From Prescottella equi (lineage in GTDB: Bacteria > Actinomycetota > Actinomycetes > Mycobacteriales > Mycobacteriaceae), in assembly GCF_002094305.1 (NCBI RefSeq), contig NZ_LWTX01000004.1, positions 248,001 to 312,000 of the forward strand: DNA of 64,000 nucleotides, read 5' to 3'. Shown piece after piece: positions 51,306 through 59,868 of this stretch. The translations under genes and the position numbers were made by a program. Positions within the stretch are counted from its first letter, which is position 1. The number at the start of each line of letters is the position of its first letter. The notes below the pieces were generated by a model. The model worked only from the letters and a program-made list of their open reading frames with translations. It was not told the DNA's origin and searched no databases.

Positions 51306-51638
51306 ATGGCCGCAGCGTCCCGGAGACCCGAATCGTGTGTGTGGTGCGGTCGGGAGGTCGCCCCGGCCGGCATCGGACGGCGCCGCCGCTACTGCCGCCA
51401 GTCCTGCCGCCAGCGCGCGTACGAGCAGCGCAACGCGGTCAAGGGCACGTCGATTCCCGCCGACGCCGTGGTGCTCAGTGTGGAGGAGGCCTCCGCGCTG
51501 TCCGACCGGCTGTTCGAGCTGCGCTGCGCCGCCGAGGACGTCGCCACCGCCGTCGCGGAGGGCGCCGAGGGGCGTGAGCTGTCCGCGCTCACCGAGCGCC
51601 TGGTCGCGATGGCTCGCGACGCCGAACGGTTCCGCTGA
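51306..51638 (+). CDS. Small zinc-ribbon protein, unknown
   Basis: A 110-residue conserved actinobacterial-type protein. An N-terminal C-V-W-C-G-R-E and R-R-Y-C-R-Q-S-C-R-Q-R-A-Y-E-Q-R give a C2-C2 zinc-ribbon-like motif with an Arg-rich patch, suggesting nucleic-acid contact. The remaining two thirds are predicted helical (V-E-E-A-S-A-L-S-D-R-L-F-E-L-R-C). The function is unknown. It is divergent from rbpA, with a 170-base spacer that should hold both promoters. Confidence 0.72.
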   Translation: MAAASRRPESCVWCGREVAPAGIGRRRRYCRQSCRQRAYEQRNAVKGTSIPADAVVLSVEEASALSDRLFELRCAAEDVATAVAEGAEGRELSALTERLVAMARDAERFR

Positions 51639-51738
51639 ACCCGACCGTCCCGGCACGCGCGCCCGGAAATGCGCCCGCGCTTCCCGAACCGCACTACCGT
51701 GGGAGATGTCAGCCCGGAACCGACCGGAGGGAAGAATC

Positions 51739-51909
51739 ATGACGACCCCCGAGCATCACCCGCACGATCCGGCCGATCATCCCCACGTCCACGGCAAGGA
51801 CTGTGGACACGAGACGGTCCAGCACGGCGACCATGTCGACTACCTGCACGACGGGCACCGCCATGCCGAGCACGAGGGCCACTACGACGAGCACGGCGAA
51901 GCCGACTGA
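51739..51909 (+). CDS. Histidine-rich 56-residue peptide (metal-binding)
   Basis: A 56-residue acidic peptide with 15 histidines and one cysteine, mostly in H-x-H, H-x-x-H and D-H clusters (E-H-H-P-H-D, H-P-H-V-H-G-K-D-C-G-H, D-G-H-R-H-A-E-H). It has no signal peptide or membrane segment. Such peptides bind zinc, nickel or copper and serve as cytosolic metal buffers or chaperones. GGAGGGAAGAATC gives a good ribosome site for the ATG at 51739. It ends 13 bases before the proposed start of the kinase gene, so the two are probably co-transcribed. Confidence 0.75.
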   Translation: MTTPEHHPHDPADHPHVHGKDCGHETVQHGDHVDYLHDGHRHAEHEGHYDEHGEAD

Positions 51910-51922
51910 GTCCGCAGCGTCG

Positions 51923-53404
51923 TTGACCGCACAACCGGACCAGCCGTTCGCCGGGCTGCACGAGACCCACTCCGGAGTGGTGATCCTCCTCGGCGACCGC
52001 GTCTACAAGATCAAGAAGCCGATCCGTACGGAGTTCCTCGACTTCCGCAGCCGTGAGGCGCGCCTCGCGGCGTGCCGGAACGAGGTCGAGCTCAACCGCC
52101 GCCTGGCGCCCGACGTGTATCTCGGGGTGGGGGAGCTCGGCGACCCGGAGGGCGGCGACGGGGAACCGACGGTCGTGATGCGGCGGATGCCGGAATCAGC
52201 GCGGCTGTCGACCCTGGCCCGCGCGTCGTCGACCCAATGCCCGTCCGCGGTCGATGCGATCGCCCGGATCGTCGCCGACTTCCACCGCCGCGCGGCCCGC
52301 GGACCCCGGATCGACCGGGAGGGGACCGCCGACGCGGTACGTCGGCGCTGGCACGACAACATCCGCGAGACCCGAGAGCTGCCCCGCGCCGTCATCGCCG
52401 AGGACCGCCTGGCCGCGATCGAGCGGACCGTCGACCGCTACCTCGACGGACGCGGCCCGCTCTTCGCGCAGCGGATCGCCGACGGCTGCATCGTCGACGG
52501 TCACGCCGACCTGCTCAGCGACGACATCTTCTGCCTCGAGGACGGCCCCCGCATCCTCGACTGCCTCGAGTTCGACGCCCGACTCCGCTACCTCGACCGG
52601 ATCGACGACATCGCCTGCCTGGCTATGGATCTCGAGTTCCAGGGCAGGCCCGACCTCGCCCGGCGACTGGTGCTCCGCTACCGCGACGCCCTCACCGAGA
52701 CCGCTCCCGACTCGCTCGTGCACCACTACATCGCCTACCGCGCGTTCATGCGCGCCAAGGTCGACTGCGTCCGGCATCTGCAGGGCCGTGCGGCGTCCGC
52801 GGACGACGCGGCGCGCCACACCGCGCTCGCCGAACAGCACCTCGATCGCGCGCGCTGCCGCCTGGTCCTCGTCGGCGGTTTGCCGGCCACGGGCAAGTCC
52901 ACCGTCGCGGCGCGACTGGCCGAGACCGTCGGCGCGGAACTGATCTCGAGCGACCACGTCCGACGCCACTTGTTCGCCGCCGACCGCACCGCGACGCCCG
53001 ATCCCGGCTACCGCAGCGGCCGGTACTCGCCCGACTCCACCGGCCGCGTCTACGACTCGATGCTCGACCGGGCCCGAGAGTTGCTCGCCGGGGGCCGCTC
53101 CGTGGTCCTCGACGCGTCCTGGACCCATCGGGAACACCGACTGCGCGCCGCCGAGACGGCCGTGGCGGTGTGTGCCGACCTGGTGCAACTCCAGTGCACA
53201 GCGCCCGCCGAGCTGACCGAGCACCGGCTGCGGGAGCGGGCCGCTTCCCGCCGGGACCACGACTCCGAGGCGACGCCCGCGGTGGCGGTCGCGATGGCCC
53301 ACGACGCCGACTCCTGGCCCGCCGCCACACGGGTCGACACCTCCGGACCGCTCGATGCGTCGCTCTCCGTCGCCGCGGCGGAATGGGACCGCGCCCCGGG
53401 CTAG
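51923..53404 (+). CDS. Rv2004c-like fused APH-fold / P-loop kinase
   Basis: A 493-residue two-domain protein. The N-terminal part (about 1-300) resembles aminoglycoside-phosphotransferase-like kinases, with V-Y-K-I-K-K-P early and the catalytic-loop-like H-A-D-L-L-S-D-D-I. The C-terminal part is an AAA_33-type P-loop kinase with Walker A G-L-P-A-T-G-K-S-T at 319-327 and a D-A-S-W-T-H-R block. Size and layout match M. tuberculosis Rv2004c, a DosR-regulated protein of unknown substrate. The start is inferred: a TTG at 51923 gives the family N-terminus (F-A-G-L-H-E-T-H-S-G-V-V), whereas upstream ATGs lie inside the His-rich peptide gene in another frame. The stop overlaps the convergent nitroreductase stop in a shared CTAG. 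Confidence 0.82.
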   Translation: MTAQPDQPFAGLHETHSGVVILLGDRVYKIKKPIRTEFLDFRSREARLAACRNEVELNRRLAPDVYLGVGELGDPEGGDGEPTVVMRRMPESARLSTLARASSTQCPSAVDAIARIVADFHRRAARGPRIDREGTADAVRRRWHDNIRETRELPRAVIAEDRLAAIERTVDRYLDGRGPLFAQRIADGCIVDGHADLLSDDIFCLEDGPRILDCLEFDARLRYLDRIDDIACLAMDLEFQGRPDLARRLVLRYRDALTETAPDSLVHHYIAYRAFMRAKVDCVRHLQGRAASADDAARHTALAEQHLDRARCRLVLVGGLPATGKSTVAARLAETVGAELISSDHVRRHLFAADRTATPDPGYRSGRYSPDSTGRVYDSMLDRARELLAGGRSVVLDASWTHREHRLRAAETAVAVCADLVQLQCTAPAELTEHRLRERAASRRDHDSEATPAVAVAMAHDADSWPAATRVDTSGPLDASLSVAAAEWDRAPG

Positions 53405-54369
53405 ATTCCGGCGTCCCGCCACACGTCGTCGACCCGGCGCCGACCCGTCCGCGGCACCTCGTACTCGTCGGCCGACGGCGTCCCCAACCGCACCACGACC
53501 TGCGGGAACCTACCGCGAGCTCCGGACGCCGTCGCAGCCTCGCGCACCATCTCCCGGCTGGTCGCTATCTCCGTGACGTGGGTGAGCGGGCACGTCGCCA
53601 GTCCCCGGGCCGTCGCCTCGAGCAGCAACTCCGACAGCGCCTCGCCGCATCGCAGCCAGTCCAGCCGGGTGTCGGTGTCGGTGCTCAGGACCGCCAGCGC
53701 AGCGCGATCCGCCGTCCCGGGCGGCTCCAGGGCTCCCCGCGGGAACTCCCGGCCGACCGGCACCGTGCCACCGTCCGGCAACACACTCGCGGGGACTCCC
53801 GTCTCGTCACAGGAATGCCCTGTCCACCAGAACAACTCGGCCCGGTACGCGGCGTCGTGACGGCGCACGTCGGCACCGCTTCGGGTGGCTTCGGCCAGCC
53901 GGGACGGACCGTCCGCCCCGAGGAACGTGATCGCGACGTCGTGGCGACCGAGCACATCAGCGAGGCCCGCGAGTGCATCCGGAGTGGGCGGACCGAACGC
54001 CCGGCGGTCCGTCCACCGGCCCGGGATCGCTTGCCGTAGCGACCGGGTGCGCACCGAATCGGTGCCCGAGACGAACCCGACGGATGCCAGCAACATCGGA
54101 TTCCCCGGATCGGGCAGCCGATCGATCACCACGCCGAGCCCGTGCTCGGCGACCGCGACCTCGAGATGATGCAGAGCCGTGCCGCAACTGATCACCATCT
54201 GCCGAGCCAACGGATCGACGACCGGCAGCGCCCGCATCCGGTCGGCATGCAGTTCCAGGCTCCCGCAACTGAACACCCACGACCACGGCTGGCTGTTGTG
54301 CACCGACGGAGCCCGACAGGCGACGGAAACCGCCGCCCGGATCGGCTCGGGAGCCGTTCGGGTGCCCAT
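53401..54369 (-). CDS. Acg-family nitroreductase-like protein
   Basis: A 322-residue protein of the Acg (Rv2032) branch of the nitroreductase fold. Features are A-A-V-S-V-A-C-R-A-P-S-V-H-N-S-Q-P-W at the N-terminus (the FMN-binding start in true nitroreductases), R-W-T-D-R-R-A-F-G mid-protein, and G-L-A-T-C-P-L-T-H-V plus V-R-L-G-T-P near the end. Acg itself binds FMN but lacks classical nitroreductase activity and is induced in dormancy. The start at 54369 removes a non-conserved Arg-rich leader. It is divergent from the tandem-domain universal stress protein across 212 bases. Confidence 0.85.
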   Translation of the reverse strand: MGTRTAPEPIRAAVSVACRAPSVHNSQPWSWVFSCGSLELHADRMRALPVVDPLARQMVISCGTALHHLEVAVAEHGLGVVIDRLPDPGNPMLLASVGFVSGTDSVRTRSLRQAIPGRWTDRRAFGPPTPDALAGLADVLGRHDVAITFLGADGPSRLAEATRSGADVRRHDAAYRAELFWWTGHSCDETGVPASVLPDGGTVPVGREFPRGALEPPGTADRAALAVLSTDTDTRLDWLRCGEALSELLLEATARGLATCPLTHVTEIATSREMVREAATASGARGRFPQVVVRLGTPSADEYEVPRTGRRRVDDVWRDAGI

Positions 54370-54581
54370 GCATCGAGTGTGGTCCCACCGGCGTGTCGCG
54401 GCAAGATCCGCGCGGCGCAACAGTCCGTCGAGGGCGTCACGGAATCGGGAAAGGAACTATCGGTCGATTCCGGCACCGATGGGCATGACCCGCCGCGCGA
54501 TGCCGGAAACCGCTGTGGGGACCTCGTCCCGGGTGTTTCCTAGGAGGAGTCGACCGAAAAGTCTTCGTCGAGGGGGTCCGC

Positions 54582-55433
54582 ATGGGAACTGCACCGATCG
54601 TCGTCGGCGTCGACGGCTCCGCGAGTGCCCGTGACGCGGTGCGCTGGGCCGCGTCCGAGGCGTCCGTGCGTGGTGATCCGCTGCTGCTGGTCACGAGCGT
54701 CACCACCGGCGGCATCGGGATGTCGTCGCCGTTCACCGACGACCTGCGCATCGGTGGCGAACACGCGCTCGCGGAGGCCGTGAGTCTGGCCGCGGCCGTC
54801 GGGCAGACCGCGACGTCGACGGAGATGGTGACGCTCACCCCCGTCCACGCCTTGATGAACCACGAGGGCACCGCCCGCATGATCGTGCTCGGTACCCGTG
54901 GCCTGGGGGAGTTCACCGGCGGACTGATCGGGTCGGTCACCTCCGCGATCGTCCACCACGCCGCCTGCCCTGTCGTCGTCGTGGCGGGGTGGCCGCGGCC
55001 GGGCGAGCCGGACTTCGACGGCCCGGTCGTCGTCGGGGTGGACGGCACCGAGACCAGCGAACCCGCGGTCGAAGCCGCGTTCACCGAAGCGGCGCTGCAC
55101 GGAGCCGAGCTGGTGGCCCTGCACGCATGGTCCGATCGTGCGGTCCCCGAGGGAACGCTCGCCGGCTCCTGGTCCGACATCGCCGCCACCGAACAGAGCC
55201 GGCTCACCGAGCGGTTGGCACCGTGGCGGGACAAGTATCCGGAGGTGCGCGTCAAACAGGTGATCGTGCAAGACCGTCCGGCGCGGAACCTGCTGACGCG
55301 CGGCGCCGGTGCGAGACTGATCGTCGTCGGCAGTCGCGGCCGCGGCGGTTTCCACGGCATGACCCTCGGATCCACCAGCGCGGCACTGCTGCGCACCGTC
55401 ACCATCCCGTTGATGGTGGTGCGCTCACACTGA
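54582..55433 (+). CDS. Tandem-domain universal stress protein
   Basis: A 283-residue protein with two UspA domains. Each begins I-V-V-G-V-D-G-S or V-V-V-G-V-D-G-T and ends in the ATP-binding G-x-x-G-x9-G-S motif (G-T-R-G...G-S at about 106-118; G-S-R-G...G-S at about 250-262). These proteins bind ATP and are induced by hypoxia, nitric oxide and stationary phase in mycobacteria (Rv2005c, Rv1996 and similar). AGGGGG lies close before the ATG. It ends overlapping by nine bases the convergent second USP gene. Confidence 0.92.
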   Translation: MGTAPIVVGVDGSASARDAVRWAASEASVRGDPLLLVTSVTTGGIGMSSPFTDDLRIGGEHALAEAVSLAAAVGQTATSTEMVTLTPVHALMNHEGTARMIVLGTRGLGEFTGGLIGSVTSAIVHHAACPVVVVAGWPRPGEPDFDGPVVVGVDGTETSEPAVEAAFTEAALHGAELVALHAWSDRAVPEGTLAGSWSDIAATEQSRLTERLAPWRDKYPEVRVKQVIVQDRPARNLLTRGAGARLIVVGSRGRGGFHGMTLGSTSAALLRTVTIPLMVVRSH

Positions 55434-56381
55434 GTCGCCGGTCCAGACTTCGCCGTCGCTCACACCGTCGGAGCTGCTCCGCTCGCCGCGACAGATCATC
55501 ACCGGGCACGGCGCGTGGTGTAACAGATTCTGACTGGTCGAACCGAGCAGCGCCCCGGTGATCCGGCTCCGGCCCCGGCTGCCCACCACCACGAATCGCG
55601 CGCGACCGGCGTACTCGAGCAGCGTTCGCCCCGCACTGTTCTGCTCGAGGACCGTCTCCACCGGGACGTCCGGCCACGCCGCCGAGTGGCCGGACAGACT
55701 CTCCGCCACGAGCGCGCGTTCCTCTGCCTCGACAGCCGACCAGTCGACGAGCCGAAAAGCCCCGTACCGCTGGACCGTCCGCGCCGGACCCCACGCGTGT
55801 ACGGCCACCAGCCGCGCACCCAGCACCGCCGCGTACTCGTACGCCACGCCCACCGCGCGGATGCTCAACTCGCTGCCGTCCACACCGACGACGATCGGAC
55901 GGTCGTCGGTTGCCGCCGGCGCCCCGCCCCGGCACACCAACACCGGGCACCGGGCGTGATTGGCTACGCGCTGGCCCGTCGAACCCACCAGCATCGCGCC
56001 CACCGTGCCCGCTCCCGTCGCCCCCAGGACCAGCAGACCGGCGCGCGCGCTCAGATCGAGAAGCGTCGCGGCCGGTGGGCCCGGATACTGCGCGAACGTC
56101 GAATCGACGTCGGCGAACTCGGCGCTCACCACCTCACGGGCGCGACGCAGCATGCCCTCCGAGTCCGATTCGAGTTTCTCGGTGAACTGCGCCTGGATCA
56201 GCACTGCCGCTTCACTCAGATACACCCCTGGGCTGGGGAGCACGTGCACGACGTGCAGGGGAGCGGTTCGGCGCCGAGCCAATTGCGCCGCCCACCGCAG
56301 CGCATCGAACGACGACGGCGACCCGTCTACCGCGGCCACCACCGCACCCTCGGCGAAGTCCGTCTCCGGATCGATCTCCAT
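55425..56381 (-). CDS. Tandem-domain universal stress protein (second copy)
   Basis: A 318-residue double UspA protein. The N-terminal domain starts V-V-A-A-V-D-G-S and has the nucleotide motif G-A-T-G...G-S; the C-terminal domain starts I-V-V-G-V-D-G-S and has G-S-R-G...G-S. Both ATP sites therefore look intact. It lies nine bases downstream of the GH65 gene on the minus strand, so the two are probably co-transcribed. Sequence divergence from the plus-strand USP shows they are not a recent duplication. Confidence 0.92.
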   Translation of the reverse strand: MEIDPETDFAEGAVVAAVDGSPSSFDALRWAAQLARRRTAPLHVVHVLPSPGVYLSEAAVLIQAQFTEKLESDSEGMLRRAREVVSAEFADVDSTFAQYPGPPAATLLDLSARAGLLVLGATGAGTVGAMLVGSTGQRVANHARCPVLVCRGGAPAATDDRPIVVGVDGSELSIRAVGVAYEYAAVLGARLVAVHAWGPARTVQRYGAFRLVDWSAVEAEERALVAESLSGHSAAWPDVPVETVLEQNSAGRTLLEYAGRARFVVVGSRGRSRITGALLGSTSQNLLHHAPCPVMICRGERSSSDGVSDGEVWTGDSV

Positions 56382-56390
56382 CGAACCTCC

Positions 56391-58919
56391 TCACGCGTCC
56401 GGTGTGGGCTCCAGCGTGCCATCGACGACGGCGTCGGTGCGGGACCTTCCGTCCGGTCCGCGCGGCACCCGCACCCGGGTGCCCGACGCGAGGACGTGTT
56501 CGGTGCCGTCGATGTCGAGTCGGATCGGCGCAGCCTGACTGCGGCGCGTCGAAACCGTCACCGACGCGTGGTCGCACCGCACGTCGATCCAGTGCCCGCG
56601 ATAGCGGATGTCGAACTCAAGGGTTCGCAGCTCGTCGGGCAGTTGCGGATGCAGCCGCAGAACTCCGCCACGGATCTCGAAACCCGAATAGCAGCGCTGC
56701 AGGATGTCGATGCTGCCCGCCATCGCGCCCAGATGGATGCCCTCTCGGGTCGTGCCGCCCTGCGTGTCGGACAGATCCGATTCGAGTGCCTCACCGAGCA
56801 TCTGCCACGACCCGCGCCGATCACCCCGAACCAGCACCCACGCGTGCGTCACCCGGCTGAGCGTCGACCCGTGCGACGTCCGCGCCAGATAGAACTCGAC
56901 GGTGGCCGGGATCGACCCCGGATCGAACCGATAGCCCATGTCGCGCACCAGCGCCGCCAGTTCCTCGGCCGAGAACAGGTACAGCAGCATCAACACGTCC
57001 GCCTGCTTGGAAGCGCGGTACCGCCGACAGGTGTCGCCCTCGGCCTCGAGGATCAGATCCAGCCGGCCGATGTTCCCGTACCGGGCCCGGTAGCCCGCCC
57101 AGTCCAGTTCGCGCAGCGACTCGTACCCCTCGAACTGGGCCGGTAACCCGTTGTCGAGGAAACACAACCGCAGCCGCCGTCGCAGATAGTCCCAGTGCTC
57201 GATCTCCTCGGCCGTCACACACAGCCGCTCCCACACGCCGGCAGCCTCGTTCTCACCGAGGATCCGGTAGGCGTCGAGCGCCCGGGCCAGGGCCCACGAC
57301 GTCATGACGTTGACGTACGCGCTGTTGTCGATGCCGCCGCCCGGCCGATCCGGATAGCCGTCGTGGAACTCGTCCGGACCCATCACCCCGCGGATGTCGA
57401 ACCGATCGTCGGTGGGGTCGTACACCGCCAGACTCGCCCACAGCCGCGCGTTCTCCACCAGCATCTCGGCGCCGAAACTCGCGAGGAAGCCCAGGTCCGC
57501 GGACGCCTCCCAGTAGTGCCACACGTTGTAGGCGACCGCGAGCCCCACGTGGTACTGCCGCCGCGAATGGTCCGCCATCCAGCGGCCGGAACGAGGGTTG
57601 AAGAACAGTCGCGGTGTCTCCTCCCGGCCGTCGCTCCCGCTCTGCCACGGGAACAACGCTCCCCGCAAGCCCTGAGCCTGGGCCAACCTCCGGGCCTGCG
57701 GCAGTCGCCGGAACCGGTACAGCAGCAGCGCCCGGGTCAGCTCGGGCAACCGAAGATTCAGGAACCCGAACACGAAGATCTCGTCCCAGAAGATGTGCCC
57801 GCGATATCCCTCACCGTGCAGTCCTCGGGCCGGCACCCCGACGTCGAGATCCGCGGTGTGCGGCGAAAGCGTCTGCAGCACATGGAAAATCTGCACGTTC
57901 GCCGCCAGCCGGGTACGCACATCGGCGTCGACGGCCACCTCGAACCGCCGCCACAGCGACGCCCAGGCCGCCACGTGATCGGCCAGGATGCGCTCGAACG
58001 CGCACGCACCCTGCGCGGCCTCCCGCGCCGCCAGCCCCGGCTCCGAGATCGCCCGATCGTGCGAGGTGAACATCGCGACCGTCTTCTCGATCTCGATACT
58101 CCGGCCCGCCTCGACGGTCAGGGAGATCTCGTCGGCAACGGCGTCCGCTTCGAAACAGCGGCGCCGGTCGACCTCCACGAACATCCCGTCCACCCGCACC
58201 CGCGTGCGGGCCGCCTGCGCGATGCGGAGACGGGACTGGCTGGTCTCCGCATGCAGCCACACCACATCCGTGCCCGACGGCCCCGTCGTCACCTCGGTCA
58301 GATGCCGATCCGCGAACCGGGCCAGATCCGGGACGTTCGTGTTCCGGACGGTCCCGTCCAGCGTCGACCGGATGGTCAGCCGGCCGGACCAGTTCTCCGG
58401 CCGCAGCAGCGTGTCGACCACCCCGAGATGCGGGTCCGCCATCGACACCAGGCGACGCTGCCGCAACCGCGTCCGGCGTCCCGCCGCGTCGACCAGCACC
58501 GTCTCCCGCAGCAACAGGCCGCCCCGGACGTCCAGACCCACATGGTGGTGAGCGACGGCGTCGCCGCCACCGGGGGAGAACCACGCCCCGTCGTCGATCC
58601 GGAACGTCACGCCCACCCAGTTCGGCAGATTGACGATGCTCTCGTCCTCGTGCCGGACGTCGTCGATCATCGAGTCGAGACGGTTGTAGCAGCCGGCGAC
58701 GTACGCGCCGGGGTAGTGCACCCCGTCGGCGTGGGACTCCGACAGCGCACCCCGGACGCCCTGGTAACCGTTCGCGAGCGTGAGCAGCGCCTCGCGCCGG
58801 CCCTCCACGAGGGGATCGAACCCGAGATACGTCAGCAGCCACGCCCCGCTGTCCCCGTCCGACGCCGTGAGCGAACACAGGTCGCACCCGGGATCGGGTC
58901 GTGCACCGACGGCGGACAC
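56391..58919 (-). CDS. Glycoside hydrolase family 65 protein (trehalose/maltose phosphorylase type)
   Basis: An 842-residue GH65 enzyme. The N-terminal beta-sandwich (L-L-T-L-A-N-G-Y-Q-G-V-R-G) leads into the (alpha/alpha)6 barrel with I-F-W-D-E-I-F, the catalytic acid Glu517 in M-G-P-D-E-F-H-D-G, and K-Q-A-D-V-L-M-L-L-Y, the phosphate-site region. A short C-terminal beta domain follows. GH65 enzymes phosphorolyse trehalose, maltose, kojibiose or related disaccharides to a glucose-1-phosphate. The exact sugar cannot be read here. The C-terminal half of mycobacterial Rv2006 (OtsB1) is of this family; the HAD phosphatase half of Rv2006 is absent. GTG start with GGGAG upstream. Confidence 0.9.
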   Translation of the reverse strand: MSAVGARPDPGCDLCSLTASDGDSGAWLLTYLGFDPLVEGRREALLTLANGYQGVRGALSESHADGVHYPGAYVAGCYNRLDSMIDDVRHEDESIVNLPNWVGVTFRIDDGAWFSPGGGDAVAHHHVGLDVRGGLLLRETVLVDAAGRRTRLRQRRLVSMADPHLGVVDTLLRPENWSGRLTIRSTLDGTVRNTNVPDLARFADRHLTEVTTGPSGTDVVWLHAETSQSRLRIAQAARTRVRVDGMFVEVDRRRCFEADAVADEISLTVEAGRSIEIEKTVAMFTSHDRAISEPGLAAREAAQGACAFERILADHVAAWASLWRRFEVAVDADVRTRLAANVQIFHVLQTLSPHTADLDVGVPARGLHGEGYRGHIFWDEIFVFGFLNLRLPELTRALLLYRFRRLPQARRLAQAQGLRGALFPWQSGSDGREETPRLFFNPRSGRWMADHSRRQYHVGLAVAYNVWHYWEASADLGFLASFGAEMLVENARLWASLAVYDPTDDRFDIRGVMGPDEFHDGYPDRPGGGIDNSAYVNVMTSWALARALDAYRILGENEAAGVWERLCVTAEEIEHWDYLRRRLRLCFLDNGLPAQFEGYESLRELDWAGYRARYGNIGRLDLILEAEGDTCRRYRASKQADVLMLLYLFSAEELAALVRDMGYRFDPGSIPATVEFYLARTSHGSTLSRVTHAWVLVRGDRRGSWQMLGEALESDLSDTQGGTTREGIHLGAMAGSIDILQRCYSGFEIRGGVLRLHPQLPDELRTLEFDIRYRGHWIDVRCDHASVTVSTRRSQAAPIRLDIDGTEHVLASGTRVRVPRGPDGRSRTDAVVDGTLEPTPDA

Positions 58920-59005
58920 GGCGTCATTCTCCCACGCGAACCCGCGCCCGGCCGGATGTGCGGAGCCCTGGGCAAGCCGCGACCCGACGTGGCAGCATCA
59001 CGCAC

Positions 59006-59446
59006 GTGGCCAGCAGACCCGTCGCAGAACAACAACTGCGCGACCTCGCGCAGCTACGCCGTGTCCGGGATCGGATCGACCGGGAGTACGCGCAACCGCT
59101 GGACGTCGAGGCGCTGGCGCGCGGCGTCAACATGTCCGCCGGGCACCTCAGCCGCCAGTTCAAACGCGCATACGGCGAACCGCCGTACGCCTACCTGATG
59201 ACCCGCCGCATCGAACGCGCGATGGCACTGCTGCGCCGCGGCGACCTGAGCGTCACCGAGGTGTGCTTCGAGGTCGGATGCTCGTCCCTGGGCACCTTCA
59301 GCACCCGCTTCACCGAACTCGTCGGCATCTCGCCCAGCGCGTATCGCGACCAGGTGCGCGCCGACGAGGAGATGCCGTCGTGCGTGGCCAAGCACGTCAC
59401 CAGACCGATCAGGAATCGAGAAGCGCAGACCTCACGCCCCGCCTAG
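59006..59446 (+). CDS. AraC-family transcriptional regulator
   Basis: A 146-residue protein that is mostly a pair of AraC helix-turn-helix motifs: L-D-V-E-A-L-A-R-G-V-N-M-S-A-G-H-L-S-R-Q-F-K and L-S-V-T-E-V-C-F-E-V-G-C-S-S-L-G-T-F-S-T-R-F, ending in G-I-S-P-S-A-Y-R. There is no large sensor domain. The GTG at 59006 keeps the conserved helices and drops an Arg-rich leader antisense to the GH65 gene. It is 10 bases upstream of the first VOC gene, so it probably controls and is co-expressed with the VOC-VOC-UvrA-like run. Confidence 0.9.
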   Translation: MASRPVAEQQLRDLAQLRRVRDRIDREYAQPLDVEALARGVNMSAGHLSRQFKRAYGEPPYAYLMTRRIERAMALLRRGDLSVTEVCFEVGCSSLGTFSTRFTELVGISPSAYRDQVRADEEMPSCVAKHVTRPIRNREAQTSRPA

Positions 59447-59456
59447 CGTGATCGTC

Positions 59457-59867
59457 ATGAACATCACCATTCACTCCGCCTTCCTCCCGCACACCGACCG
59501 CGACGCGGCCCTCGCCTTCTACCGCGACCTCCTCGGGTTCGAGGTCCGGAAGGAAGTGGGATACAACGACATGTACTGGATCACCGTCGGCCACCCCGAC
59601 CAGCCCGACACCTCGCTGGTACTGCATCCGCCGGCCGCCGACCCCGGCATCACCGACGACGAGCGCCGCACCATCACCGAGATGATGGCGAAGGGCACCT
59701 ACGCGATCCTCACGCTCGCCACCCCCGACCTCGACGGCACCTTCGAGAAGCTCGCGGCCGGCGGCGCCGAAATCGTCCAGGAACCGATCGAGCAGCCCTA
59801 CGGCATCCGCGACTTCGCCGTCCGCGACCCCGCAGGCAACCTGCTCCGCATCAACGAGGTGCGCTGA
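59457..59867 (+). CDS. VOC (glyoxalase/bleomycin-resistance) family protein
   Basis: A 136-residue vicinal-oxygen-chelate protein with the paired beta-alpha-beta-beta-beta units: F-L-P-H-T-D-R-D-A-A-L-A-F-Y-R-D-L-L-G-F-E-V at the start and G-I-R-D-F-A-V-R-D-P-A-G-N-L-L-R-I at the end. Candidate metal ligands are the first-strand His and the final Glu of I-N-E. The substrate is unknown; members include glyoxalases, dioxygenases and antibiotic-binding proteins. The ATG is preferred to a GTG three codons earlier. The next VOC gene starts one base after the stop. Confidence 0.88.
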   Translation: MNITIHSAFLPHTDRDAALAFYRDLLGFEVRKEVGYNDMYWITVGHPDQPDTSLVLHPPAADPGITDDERRTITEMMAKGTYAILTLATPDLDGTFEKLAAGGAEIVQEPIEQPYGIRDFAVRDPAGNLLRINEVR

Positions 59868-59868
59868 C

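Noticed and set aside
54518-54530. GGGAC-CTC-GTCCC inverted repeat upstream of the plus-strand USP as a DosR box
   Set aside because: The DosR/DevR consensus has a four-base spacer between GGGAC and GTCCC and T/A-rich flanks. Here the spacer is three bases and the flanks do not fit, so I do not call it.
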